A stretch of 64,000 nt of DNA from Colias croceus. Lineage: Eukaryota; Arthropoda; Insecta; Lepidoptera; Pieridae. The stretch spans positions 8,568,501-8,632,500 of the forward strand of contig NC_059556.1 in the NCBI RefSeq assembly GCF_905220415.1, given 5' to 3'. The translations under genes and the position numbers were made by a program. How positions within the stretch are numbered: the stretch's first letter is position 1; every line of letters starts with the position of its first letter. The notes beneath the pieces are model-generated. The model saw nothing but the letters and a program-made list of their open reading frames with translations. It was not told the DNA's origin and did no database searches. Below, one piece after another: positions 1-12,400 of the stretch.

Positions 1-833
1 CATCTCTATCATGTTGTAGAGCGGTCGCGTGTTCCTCACTACCCTGAGCTCTATATAATATTTTTTTACGTCTTGTTTCCATCTATCCCATATTGTAGAG
101 CGGTCGCGTATCACTCAGCTGCATGTCTCTATATCTCTACCATGTTGTAGAGTGGTCGCGTATCACTCAGGTGCATGTCTCTACATCTCTACCATGTTGT
201 AGAGTGGTCGCGTATCCCTCAGCTGCATGTCTCTATAACTCTACCATGTTGTAGAGCGGTCGCGTATCACTCATCACACTGAGCTCTATCTATACACGTC
301 TCTTCATCTCTACCAATTTGTAGATCGGTCGCCTATCACTCAGAATGCTGAGCTCTATCTATACACGTCTCTACATCTCACCTATGTTGTAGAGCGGTCG
401 TGTCATCACAACTATACATGTCTCTATATCTCTACCATATGTAGTAGACCGGTCGCATATCACTCAGCATGCTCTGAGCTCTATCTATGCACGTCTCTAC
501 ATCTCTATCATGTTGTAGAGCGGTCGCGTGTTCCTCACTACCCTAAGCTCTATATAATATTTTTTTTCGTCTTGTTTCCATCTATCCCATATTGTAGAGC
601 GGTCGCGTATCACTCAGCTGCATGTCTCTACATCTCTACCATATTTTGTAGAGCGGTCGCGTATCACTCAGCTGCATGTCTCCACATCTCTTCCCTATAT
701 TGTAGAGCGGTCGCGTATCACTCAGCTGCATGTCTCTACATCTCTACCCTATGTTGTAGAGCGGTCGCGTATCACTCAGCTACATGTCTCTACATGTCTA
801 CCATATGTTATAGAGCGGTCGCGTATCGCTGAG
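1..833. repeat. Minisatellite, about 14 copies of a ~50-75 bp unit
   Basis: Tandem array built on a core reading roughly gttgtagagcggtcgcgta, followed by tcactcagctgcatgtctc and tacatctctacc. The core recurs near 23, 101, 154, 203, 257, 313, 390, 452, 518, 599, 651, 707, 765 and 818. Some units carry an extra ctgagctctatctatac segment, so two unit lengths alternate. A ~120-bp block at the window start recurs near 500-620, a higher-order repeat. The last copy runs directly into the C2CD5-like exon, and its end, tatcgctgag, serves as the apparent 3' splice site. The array probably continues left of the window. Confidence 0.9.
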
Positions 834-2300
834 CACGCTGCCGGCGCTGAGCGGCAGCGTGTGCGCGCGGCGCGTGTGCGCACTGCGGCTGCTGTTCGTG
901 CGCGAGACCACCGGCGTGCGCGAGCTCGGCGGGCTGAGCGGCTTCCTGCACACCTTCACTTGCGAGGTGAGCGCTCTATCTGTTAATAGAGCTATAAGTA
1001 GAGTAAAGTACTCTATGTTTACACAGGTAGAGGCAAAGATAGAGCTATGGCACAATATACAGATACAACCAGGGAATCTTCATACAAAACGTTCGAAATA
1101 GCTCACGCACACTAGCATTGCATGTTTACGAGAATCGTAAGGCTAGTTTTATAGCTACCAATAATTGTGCTAATACCCTTACGAATCTCGTAAACACACT
1201 TGATTTTGTGCGTGAAGCATTTCGAACGAATTGTATGAAGATTCTTTACTAGTTGTTTCTGTATATTGTGTAAATACGTAGCTATAAGCAAAGCTAAAAT
1301 TAGAGCTCTGCCGAATCTTACCAAATAATATTATGACGCATAAAGCAGTAATAATATGATGAAGATGGTATTACGAAGCTTTATCTCAGTTCTGTAACAA
1401 CTGGCTTTAAAATAATATTTTTTTTTTTTATAAATCTTATATATAAAAATGAATCGCAAAATGTGTTGGTAAGCGCATAACTCGAGAACGGTTGAACCGA
1501 TTTCGATAATTCTTTTTTTATTATATTCTTTGAAGTACGAGGATGGTTCTTATGGAGAGAAAACGTAAACATGTACCACGGGCGAAGCCGGGGCGGACCG
1601 CTAGTTTATATTATAATTATATTATAATGAAGATGGTATTACGAAGCTTTATCTCACAGCTGTAACAACTGGCTTTAAAATATTTTTTTTTTTCATTTTA
1701 TAATATAATTAATAAATGTTTCGTCACCAGGTGTTGGCAATAGTTCGCGCATATACAGCTGCGTTGGGCGGGAACGCGCTCACTTCCTTCTACGTCACAC
1801 ACCTCATGTTGCAGGATAATGCGCACAAAAATCAGGTATTTTTCGCTTTTTCTTTATTTCGAAATGGTAAAAAATATAGTAGACTAGAAAATACAGCTTT
1901 TTGTGTATTTGGAATTGATATCCGTTGACGTACAATAAAGAACTACAAAAATTGTCCTTTGTAAAAGTCTTCCTACGAGTGTAATAGGCAGACTTTTTAA
2001 AATAAGATATAGCTTAGCAATTACCTTAAATTAGCAATAGACTTTCAACATTACCAGGAAATTAGGTACTTTCCTATTTTATTTTATTTTTTTTACACTG
2101 CTGCTAAGACGTATTTTGATGAACTTAAATATTTAAATTTTAACAGTTATCTGTAAAGTTAAAAAGTTCGTTATAGTAACTAAATTATGCCCTATCTGGT
2201 TTATTTATTTTTTTGTATAATAAATAAAAAGAAAATGTTTTTCTTTCAGGGTCAATGTCTTCTCTCCGTTGGCGGCGATGTTGTTCATATAACTTACTGA
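834..2300 (+). CDS. C2CD5: C2 domain-containing protein 5-like, C-terminal three exons (partial)
   Basis: Three in-phase coding segments join: 834-966, 1731-1835 and 2250-2300, with the TGA stop at 2298-2300. The first donor is gag|gtgagc, then cag|gtattt. Acceptors are tcaccag|gtg and ctttcag|ggt. The joined peptide ends with VRETTGVRELGGLSGFLH, then VLAIVRAYTAALGGNALTSF and NAHKNQGQCLLSVGGDVVHI. This is the conserved C-terminal block of C2CD5 (CDP138/KIAA0528), a calcium- and phospholipid-binding C2 protein linked in mammals to insulin-stimulated GLUT4 vesicle fusion at the plasma membrane. The C2 domain itself lies outside the window. The first exon is very GC-rich beside AT-rich introns. 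Its acceptor is the least certain boundary because it falls in the last minisatellite copy. Family assignment is from remembered sequence similarity. Confidence 0.8.
1051..1270. mobile_element. MITE-like hairpin in the C2CD5 intron
   Basis: Imperfect inverted repeat of about 220 bp. The left arm starts cacaatatacagatacaacc and the right arm ends gttgtttctgtatattgtg. Inner arms pair tgtttacgagaatcgtaagg with cccttacgaatctcgtaaaca. There is no coding capacity. It fits a small non-autonomous DNA transposon in the intron after the first visible C2CD5 exon. Confidence 0.65.
1438..1605 (+). repeat. Lepidopteran interspersed repeat, family A
   Basis: Runs from a TA-rich start through aaaatgaatcgcaaaatg, ctcgagaac and tacgaggatggttcttatgg, and ends gggcgaagccggggcggacc gctagt. 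Near-identical copies lie at 6092-6249 (+) and 48282-48435 (-). The fixed 3' end and ragged 5' ends suggest a SINE or 5'-truncated non-LTR element. It is bracketed by a ~53-bp direct duplication at 1360-1412 and 1627-1680. Confidence 0.7.
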
Positions 2301-4279
2301 CATGACATATCTTAATTAGGTATAAATGTATTCAAAAACGTTTTTATTTATTTATTAATAAGTAAATTAAATATTAAGAAAACCTTTAAAACACACGTTA
2401 TACAAATATACAAGTAGATAAAATTTATCTTTAAAAATTTAAATTTCATATTGGTATTCATTTTCCTCTAAATTAAATAATTATTTAAAATAATGTACCT
2501 CGCAATATTATAATCAGAAAAATCCTAAGCAATAATACTAATAGCTTTTTATATTAATTTTAAAGTGTTTGGAATTGTTAATTTTATCACAACTGGTTTA
2601 GTCATTTTTAATATAACGGTTTTCAGGTTAAAGCTTGCCACTTTTGATATAATATTATTATTGTTTTAATTTTATGAAATATATGCGTACTTATTAAAAT
2701 CCCACCCTTAAAACCAAAGCTCTAAGAATTTAAAATTAAAAAAAAATCGTTAAAATTATCTGTACGAGCTTTAATATAAGTGTTTATGTGTAATTTGTTA
2801 ACAAACAGATAAACTTATTTGAAATTTACAGAAGCATTAAAAACTTTAATAAAATGAAAATAATTAACTTTCCATGTCAACCTAAAAATAGTTTCTACCT
2901 AATATTTAAAATGTGCATTTTCCAAATTAATAATTTCCAAATTCCATTTTCCAATTTCCAAATTCCATTTTGCACGTAAAATAAAAGCAATATGTATTTA
3001 TTGTATTATATATTAAGTATTATCTCTTATTTAATAAAATATTTCGATTTTTTCACTTATTTAAGTGCATGAAATGACAACTGCCGTTTGTTTTAAATGT
3101 AGATAGATGTATGTTATGTAATTTTTCAGATGTACTTTTCTATTGGAAATAAATTGGATGTGATTATTTATGTATTTTCATTTTACCCTTGTACCCTATA
3201 TATTAGCTTCTTACAAGAACATTCTATACATAATATATAGAAATTAGTATTATTGGTATGTTTCCTATTTCTAAATTCTTTGTACTGAAATTAAACTTTT
3301 GACGTGACAACGTCTTTAATTCGATAGAGCCGGCTGCACGCACGAAAAAACATGAGTCATGCGGCGTTAAGTACCTCTCTCTGAGGCGTTCCATGTAAGG
3401 CATTAAAGAAATAAAATTAAAATTTTCTTTTGAAAAATGCTACCATTCCATCAGTATTTTCTTAAGAAGTTGTCACGTTCAACTATCGTCAGTAAACCGA
3501 CTTTACAGACAACCAATTTTTTTTTCATTCGAATTTAAGATGTGAGAAAATAAACTCTATTTAACACGCTTTTCTTTATTAATATTTATGAAAGTAAAGT
3601 CATTTGATAAAGGTATGCTTTAAGCATCTCGTGTAGAATCAAGATCATAAATTTTTATTAACAACAATATTTCACACACAAAATATGGACTTCTTTACCC
3701 ATTCATACAAATAATCTATTGCAATATAAGTAAAGTAGACCAATTCAATTAATTTTGCACAGATATTTTTTATATTTTCTGTATCGAATATAGTCGACAC
3801 AAACTAAAAACATATTTTATTCTAAGTATGGGTACGTAATATTTGTATTCTCTTTGGTTTGGGTGACACAGTTGTGCACAAATATGTATTTATAAGTCGA
3901 ACTAGAAATAATATTTCGGGTTTTGATAAATTCAAGGCAATGGGAATATAAATAAAAATCTCAGAGCTTCACAAATATGTATTTATTTAAAACATCACTA
4001 TATTGAATATATTGCATATCAAACGAAACGCGACAACAACCTTACATCTATAATACTTGAAACGATAAGTACATTCATTTATTCTACAAGGAGAGAGACG
4101 TCCGTCCTGTTCGACGGTTACATTGCGAATGACGTGGGGAGGGGTTAATGATTAATCGACAACTACCTTACATAATGTTTTGGACAAATAAATCGGTTTT
4201 TACTTTATATGATCATGCCGTATCGCTGCGTTGGTTGTGGTTGGGTTTAGGCGTTTGGTCGCAGCGGGGGGGAGACTCG
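2301..4279. other. C2CD5 3' UTR and intergenic AT-rich DNA
   Basis: No ORF or conserved coding segment is seen. Several AATAAA hexamers occur, one at 3148-3153, so the polyadenylation site cannot be fixed. The two flanking genes converge here: C2CD5 (+) ends at 2300 and myosuppressin (-) ends at 4280. Their 3' UTRs therefore face each other. Confidence 0.6.
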
Positions 4280-6448
4280 TCAGCGTCTGCGACCGAAACG
4301 CAGGAAGGAGTGGACGACGTCCTGCCGCTTCATGCCGGAGTCTAGAAGTTGCGGGTAGTCGCGGACTAGTGCTGGAACAAAATAGTGTAATGTAGAACAA
4401 ACTTTAAGGAAAATGAATGTTGAATAGTTCGTCACTTTGACTAATGGTTCTGGCATAAGCGTTTGAAATATGGTGGAAGGCCTACTATGCTTTATTACTT
4501 ATCAACATTATTTTATGGGTTCATTGTAGATTACACATTTCTAAGAAAAACGTTAGGTAACGTCATCCAATTAACCTAAAAATCGTCCATAGTAGATTGT
4601 GAAAATTTACACAGATCTAATATCTACAATCTACAGGATTTATCACGTCATCATAAACATGCATTATAAAATACGAAAAGACACAATTAAAGTAGAAACT
4701 TTTCCTCAATACTCCGGCTTTAAAATCACTAATATGCAAAGAGACAATATTACAGAACAAAGATAATATCTTCGATGATACGTTACATACAGTACTGAGT
4801 GTATAGGTACTCTAAGACACTTTTATAGTTGTTATTCTACCATCAACACATTCAAAACAAAAACTTAAAGCCTACCTTGATACTCCGGCACCTGTTCACC
4901 AGCGGCCTCCGCATACAACTCAAGGAAAGTATTCAGCGCTTGACAGAAGCGCGCGGCCCGCGGGTCGTCCTCCGCCGCCGCCGCGCACAGCTGTGCGGGG
5001 GCGCCGCTCGCGTGCGCGCACCACAGCAACACGCACGCCCACACCGCTACCCGGGATACTTCACTGATTCTGTGGATAAATATAAAGTTACATAGATATA
5101 CTTTAACGGCTACCCGGGGTAGTTCACTGATTCTGCGGATAAATATAAAGTTACATGGATATACTTTAACGGCTACCCGGGGCACTGATTCTGTGGAAAG
5201 TAACAATACATGATAGGTAGCATACTCCACCATACATATACCTACATGAGCAACATAACATATTTGATTTGATTTACACACAGTTACCCGGGATAGTTCC
5301 ACGATTCTTTAAGCAAAACGTATAAAATTATGTAAATGTTGCATTTAGCTTGTGCCAACGATAGTATACCTACTTCGATATAGGATAATTCCAGAGTTAT
5401 AAACACACAAATATAGAAATGGCTACTAGACAAACAAACAAACACACCTTCGAATAACTAACTAACTATTGCATGCAATTGTAGACATATAGAGTCTACA
5501 GATCCACTGCATTAGCTAGGCATTATTGCACACAGATATTGCAATATATAATAACAAACACATTAATTCATTAATATGTGTGCTGTGAAATGAAATAAGT
5601 TCCACTTCACAGAACATTAGTATCTAAATTAGTGCAATAAACTCAAGTACCTACAGCCAATCCACATAGTCATGTTCTAATTTTATTCAGCAAACCAAGA
5701 TATTTAACTTAAATTATGAATGAATAATGTATGTATAATATTCAGTAAGTCTGCAATTCGATAACTCTTCAAAGACTAAAGAGATACGCATAAAGTTTGT
5801 TACAAAGGTGGAATGTAGCGAAGTATGCCGGTAAAAGTTAAAGTTTAATACGTATACTTAGGCTTAATATTCTTATGGAATGTCCCTTAATATACTGAGA
5901 TAATTAATAAGATAATATAAAGTCGCCATAGAAATGTAGCAAGTACGTATTTATAGCGCTCTTTTCAGAGCTTTATATGAGATAGGTAGGTATAACTATA
6001 GTGTCATAATTAAAATTGATAATAACAAAAAAAAATAGAGTCCTGCAATATAATCGTAGGTAATGGTTTATTAAAGCATCGTAACCTTATTCTATAATAT
6101 AAAAATGAATCGCAAAATGCATAACTCGAGAACAACTGAACCGATTCCGTTAATTCTTTTTTTATTACATTTCTTGAAGTACGAGGATGGTTCTTATGGA
6201 GAGAAAACGTAAAAATGTACCACGGGCGAAGCCGGGGCGGACCGCTAGTATATATACCTTATAGCCTTACCTTATATCAAAAAAATATATTATAGACTAA
6301 ATCGATTTAAAATCATAATAATAATATCATCTATACATATAATAAATCTGTAGAAGGGTCAATTCTGTACATTGAAAATATTGAAAAAATAAATAGCAGG
6401 GGGTGTTACTGGATCGATACCAAACCCAAATATGTGATTTAAAAAATT

Positions 6449-6485
<37 letters not shown>

Positions 6486-9400
6486 ATGTGAAGACATCAC
6501 GTGAAAACTACCGGTTCGATTTCGATGAAACTTGGTATAATTATACCTTATTATCCTGGGCGTAAAATAGGATACTTTTTATCCTGGAAAAATACGTAGA
6601 AAAAAAATTATCTTAATTTTTCAGTTTTATTCATAGACGTTCTGTAGAACCGTGAACACACGTGTATTATTATAGGCCTAGCCGTATTTGGGTCCAATAG
6701 ATAATTATATAAAAGATGTCATTGTCAGAATTACTCAAAATGGAGAAATAAACCATCCACGCGAAGACCGACATCCGCGCGGACGGAGTCGCGGGCGGAA
6801 GCTAGTACCTAATATAATAAATCATTAGTTAGTTAGTTATTAAAATATTATCGTAACAAATCTCGATGTAACAAATAGAATTTTCTAGCCTTTGCATACA
6901 AATACAGAATTTCAAACAGAAACCAAACCCAGTGACCTTTCGCAATTTGCCTTTATATCTCACGTTACGACTTCTAACAAGCGGAAGACTTCATGAAGAA
7001 TATCACTTTCAAGTTTCAACTGTTATACGAGGGACTCTTACAAATAATATTTTATATCTTGTACACAATGTTGTGTTTTTATACTAGTTTGTAACCGGAG
7101 GCTTTGCTCGTATAAAATTCATGTCAGTTGCTCAAACATTGAAACCATTTTTCGTTTTCCTAGCGATTCAATTTTATAAGTGTTTAACGAACTCTTAAGC
7201 GTAAACAATTTAAATGTTGAAATTAATAAAATTTGGCTTTGGTCCTTGATGATGATAAAATGAAAAATATTTCCTCGTAATCACGTTATTTAAACGAAAC
7301 ATCAATGAAGTAGGTACGAAATGAGAATCTCATTAAAGAATAACGATAATAAATGAAAGAAAGACAGATTTATTTTAGCACCATAAAGTACATGAAAACA
7401 AACATACATAAAAGTAAAAATATGATATAAATCTATGTACTTAAATATAGATAGAAACTACTATTATTAAAAAATAAAAATCCTTCTCACAAAATTTCAA
7501 ACCAGCCACCACAAAAACAATATTGCTCTATAAAGCAGAAAATCATTGAATATCTGTTGTTTACCCGCGAAATAATATCGCATTTGTGCCAATACCAAAA
7601 ACCGAAGGAATTTGGTCCGACAAAAGCGTGACCAATATTGGGATGCCAAAGAATAAGTGTTAGATGAAACTTATTGCCTCCCACTGTCGTACTACTGCGG
7701 TATCAAATAAATATTTAGGCAAATGAAAGGCAAAGAATTTTCAGAATGATGTAGGTCGCTTCGCGGAAGAGTTTTTTAAAAGTAACGTACACAGATAACG
7801 GATAAGTATAATATTATTCTATATTCTGTAGTATAATAGGTAGGTATATAATATACCTACAGAAATTAGACAATACTGACGGGAAAAATAAAAATAAAGT
7901 AATAATACCTAAGATGTCTATCGTGTTACAAATATTTTGAATGAATCGTATATGTTTGTTTAACAACTCATTTATAGATCTTTAACAGCTACTTATTAGA
8001 AATAAATTTATGAGGGTCTCATAAAATGTTATTCTAAAACTAACATAAGTCAACAGAACAGCCACTAGTCATTTAATATTCTGAACACGCACGAAATAAA
8101 AAGGCCTAATGCAATAGATATAGGTACTTGGTTCAAACTTCAAATGTAAAAGAACTTAAGAAACTTAGGCAATAGCTTCAAGTTAACTGGTACCTGTCAC
8201 TATAGGTGAATACTGAATAGGTCTATAAAATAATTGCCATAAGCTAATAATATTAGCTTATAGTTTCTAATGTTGGTAACTATTTATGATAAACATGAGT
8301 TTGTACGTAAGTCAGAGATAAAATAAGACGTTTAGGAAACAAAAATTTAATCTAAATTTAATCAAAGTATATTTTATCCCATTCAGGCTGAGCTAAAACA
8401 CGATAGACCGCTAGTTCCCTATAAGTCTTCACAAATGCCGTAAACGCTGCAAAAATTCGCCAACTTAAGCCCATTGAAGACTCGCCGGACAAAGCCTTCC
8501 ATAATTTTCGTCCACTTATTAAGTTTACGTTCAGCTTAAGCGTCCAAAATCCCACAGATTATGCGAAATCTGCTCGTAAACATAGTAATAATAGCTATAA
8601 TGTTTTGCGGCGACTTAAACAATAAAAACTTTTTAATATTGTTAAAAACTTGTTCAACTCCAATTTTTGGCGTAAAAGAGGTTTTTGTCAGTTATTGATA
8701 ATCCGTTTATGGACTTCTTTAATCCTAGTCCCTTTTGCATACAGCTGAGGTTCAGAAAATATATTATAGTAAGTAACTATTCTGGATTATAAAGCGATTA
8801 ACTAATATAATTTTAAGCAATTAACGTACTTACATAGCTTTGGAGAGAAGCGCTGTTGTTAAATTAGGTTTACACGATAGGCATTTTATTTTATTACATC
8901 TTTATTCTATGAAGTTAAAAAATTCACAATTTTTTTAATCCGTTCCCAATAGAGTTCGTGCAATTTGTAAACAATAATACTTACATTATTGCGTAAAGTT
9001 ACTTAAAAAACCGATCCACTTTTTGATATTGTATCAAAAATACTTACATTTTTCATATTATGTCAAAAATACATTTTGATACCAATTTAAACTGGAACGA
9101 ACATTAAACTCAGATTGAACGATGAGCTGTTAACAGCAACAATTTGTCAAGCCTCTGATATAAACCACCTCGGCAAAGGAATGAAAGCCTCCAAACTGGT
9201 ATTTTTTGTGAACATTCTCCGACAACCAGCCTGCGGTCCCTAATTGCATAATTTCGGGTATTCCGACTTGTTGCAGAAACGATACATTTGAATTATTTTT
9301 TATGTACAATTGACGTTTATAATTTTAGTTCCGAGAAGGAAATAAAGAAATATATTATATAAATGATGGAGTAGGTTATAAAATAAGTATTTGTATATAA

Positions 9401-12400
9401 CAATCCGCAATTATAATATTTGTAAGTGGAATAATAATAAGCTAAAATAAGTCATATAATGCAAGAGCCTAACCTAGAGCTTCAAAACGCTTCAAAATCT
9501 CAGTCTTAAAAATGGTGGATTTAATTTAGTATGAATTTCGAGTATGAATATAATATTATGATTTAATTTGCCTATACATAACCCAGTATGAATCACATGA
9601 CAGCTTATAAATACAGGAAGCCTCTAAGGCACAAAGGTAGTAAAACATATCATGTAGGTACAGTAACTCGCTAATCCCATACAAAAATTGTAAAACTGAA
9701 AATTTACTCATATTAAATCTCCAAACGCTCAATTTTATGTGACGCTTAATAGCATCACGATTAAAACAGAAATTAATATAGCAGGATAATGTATCGTTAA
9801 ACGTTCCCAGTCATTTGCATAATAATATGATTCCATAGCTTTTTGTTTTATGATCTCCTGTGATGTTATGTTAGATAATATCATTTATAAAGTTACATTA
9901 TTAGGTACATATATATTATAATGGATAGAATATCTAAATTAATCGAAATATAAGAAGTTAGAACACAAAATATGTTGGAGACACTAAGTAGGTATAAGTT
10001 ACTTACGATCTTAATAATTTCTGTAGTTTTATAAAGTAAATGAAACGCATAAGGCTACAAACAATTTTCTATTTCTTTTGAGTAAAGTATGAAAATTACG
10101 TTCTAATGAAATATCGCATAGAAACTTAAATACCAATGTATAAACGTCATAATACCTTATAGCTGACTCAGCACATCGATGAGATTTTAATATTTTTTGT
10201 GCCCTTCCGTAGTTCCGTCATCGAACTATGGAAAGCCCCTTCTAAGTTTGACACAGTGTATCCGGCACAACTTTCCTTATTTAGAAATTAAATTTATATA
10301 TTACTCTTATAGGGCTTTACATTTTTTGGCTTCTTTTTTTCGTAATTTTTAAACAACATGACACATTTCTTAAAAGTTTTTCCGGTTGTTATTCGTAAAA
10401 TAACAATATTATTCGTGTACGTACATTGTAAATAGATTAATTGTAACATAAATGTTCGTAAATAGAATATTTATAATGCAATAAACTAAATTCATATCGA
10501 TAATGACACAAATAATAATAACAATAAGTTATTGAATAATTATTGTCATTTGTCGTAAAATTTATCATTCACTGTCCCGCAGTTCTTTATTACTGCCCTT
10601 TGAACGAGTAAACATGCAATTGTGTTAGTAATTTATAATATCTAGGTACATATTTTTATAAAAATTTTAAAGAACGACGAAGCGAACTTTCTGGTCTTAA
10701 AAAGCTTCCTTGCTTACAATTTATTTTGAGGATACCTACGTATTAGAACATTTACTTTTAAAACTACAAAATAAAAGAAGTATAAAACTCAATTAAAATT
10801 AATTGGCTATAGAGAAATTTTAAATAATAAATTACACTACAACCTTACCTATTAACAGACATTAATATAGAATTCCTTCTTCATAAAAAACAGTGCAAAA
10901 ACATAAATATAAAAGTTCACATGTCACTATCATCATTCACCAATGCAAGCCAGTTTTTGTCCGATTATAGTGTTGTACGAATTATTTAATATTATCGACA
11001 AAAATAATATAGTGTTAAGAGTCGAGTGACGCTCATGCGCATCAAAAGGACACTGGAAGATGAACAGGGACCCGCATTCATTTATCTTAAACTTGCCCGC
11101 ATTTTAGGGATGCACTTTGTTATCCAAATGAATCGAAAATCGATAGATAGTACTACTGCATATAATTGATCGTGGAAAAACAATATAAAGTACACAAAGG
11201 ATAATGAATGCAAAGGTCATGTTGTTTCGAGAATTTTAATGAAGTTTTTTGTGTGTGGAAATGAATGTTTAGAATGATATTAGGAAAACATCGTTTTGCT
11301 CTCCATGATACATTTTTTAAGTGAGTTAATAAATGTAACTCATATTATAAATGTGAATTGTGTAATTTGACTGTATTTTATTTTTTTCTTGTAAAATACC
11401 TAACGTAAATTTTTGTAAGTAGTTATGTTGTATTATCTATATGTTAGCTTAACCTCTACATATATTTTCATGTTTTAATTAAATTTCTAAAATTACATAA
11501 TGATTCAACCCTAATATATATAAGGATGTACATTTACACATCCCTAATTGTTGCGTACGTGCAAATACGCACGTCAAATGATCTGTAACTGTACAAAAAG
11601 AAGAATACATCACTATTCTTGCACTCTCCCATTAATCGAATATATTTCAACTTATTCTCAACCTTATGTTCTTGAAATAAACTATAGAAGTCTAGACAAT
11701 TGCTTTAGAAATATAGAAAAGATTAAATTTCAACACTATTATAATATCGTAAAGCTTTATTTCAATCAACGCTTTCAGGTTCTAAGTCAAAAGCTCGCCT
11801 GTTGAATGAGATGCAATTGATAATTTTGCAATGCAAATTTTACTTTAAGATGAAAGTAATAAGAATTTATATCGTTTGACGGTTATGTTTAGGAAAGAAA
11901 TGGTTTCTTGAAGTGGATATTACATTTTATAATGGTAATAGTTTTTGACAGAGTAACAGAACAGTCTTAAATGAATTCCACTATAATAAAAATGGAAGAG
12001 GGCTTTCGATAATTAGAAAAAAAAAAATAAACCTTTAAAAATTTAAAGTGTAGGTAGACCATATATTATTTATTATTAAATTATAAATTATTTATTCGAT
12101 TTTGTTGTAACCATATTAATATGTTCATATCAATGAATATTGTAACTTTTTGCATTATCAAAAGCGGCTTCGGGTAAAATCTAAGGTTTATATTATATTT
12201 ATTGATGGGATGAACATACAAATTTGTTGGAACCCAAATCTTGTCTCTAGTAAGTAGTATATTTATTATAATAGGATGGCAAAAGAATCGTGGTTTTATA
12301 TTTTATACAAGTTATTACTTATTATATACGTATTAAAAAAGGTATCCATACTTAATATTATAATTGCGAAAATCACTCTGTCTGTCTGTCTGTCTGTTAC

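Noticed and set aside
1..830. CRISPR-like regular repeats
   Set aside because: Units are contiguous, diverged and of two lengths, with no unique spacers, and the setting is an intron of an insect gene.
5070..5302. Upstream extension of the Ms frame to a Met at 5302
   Set aside because: The extension is made of the tandem acceptor copies, has no signal peptide at its N-terminus, and the 21.56-kb exon gives a better start with exact phase.
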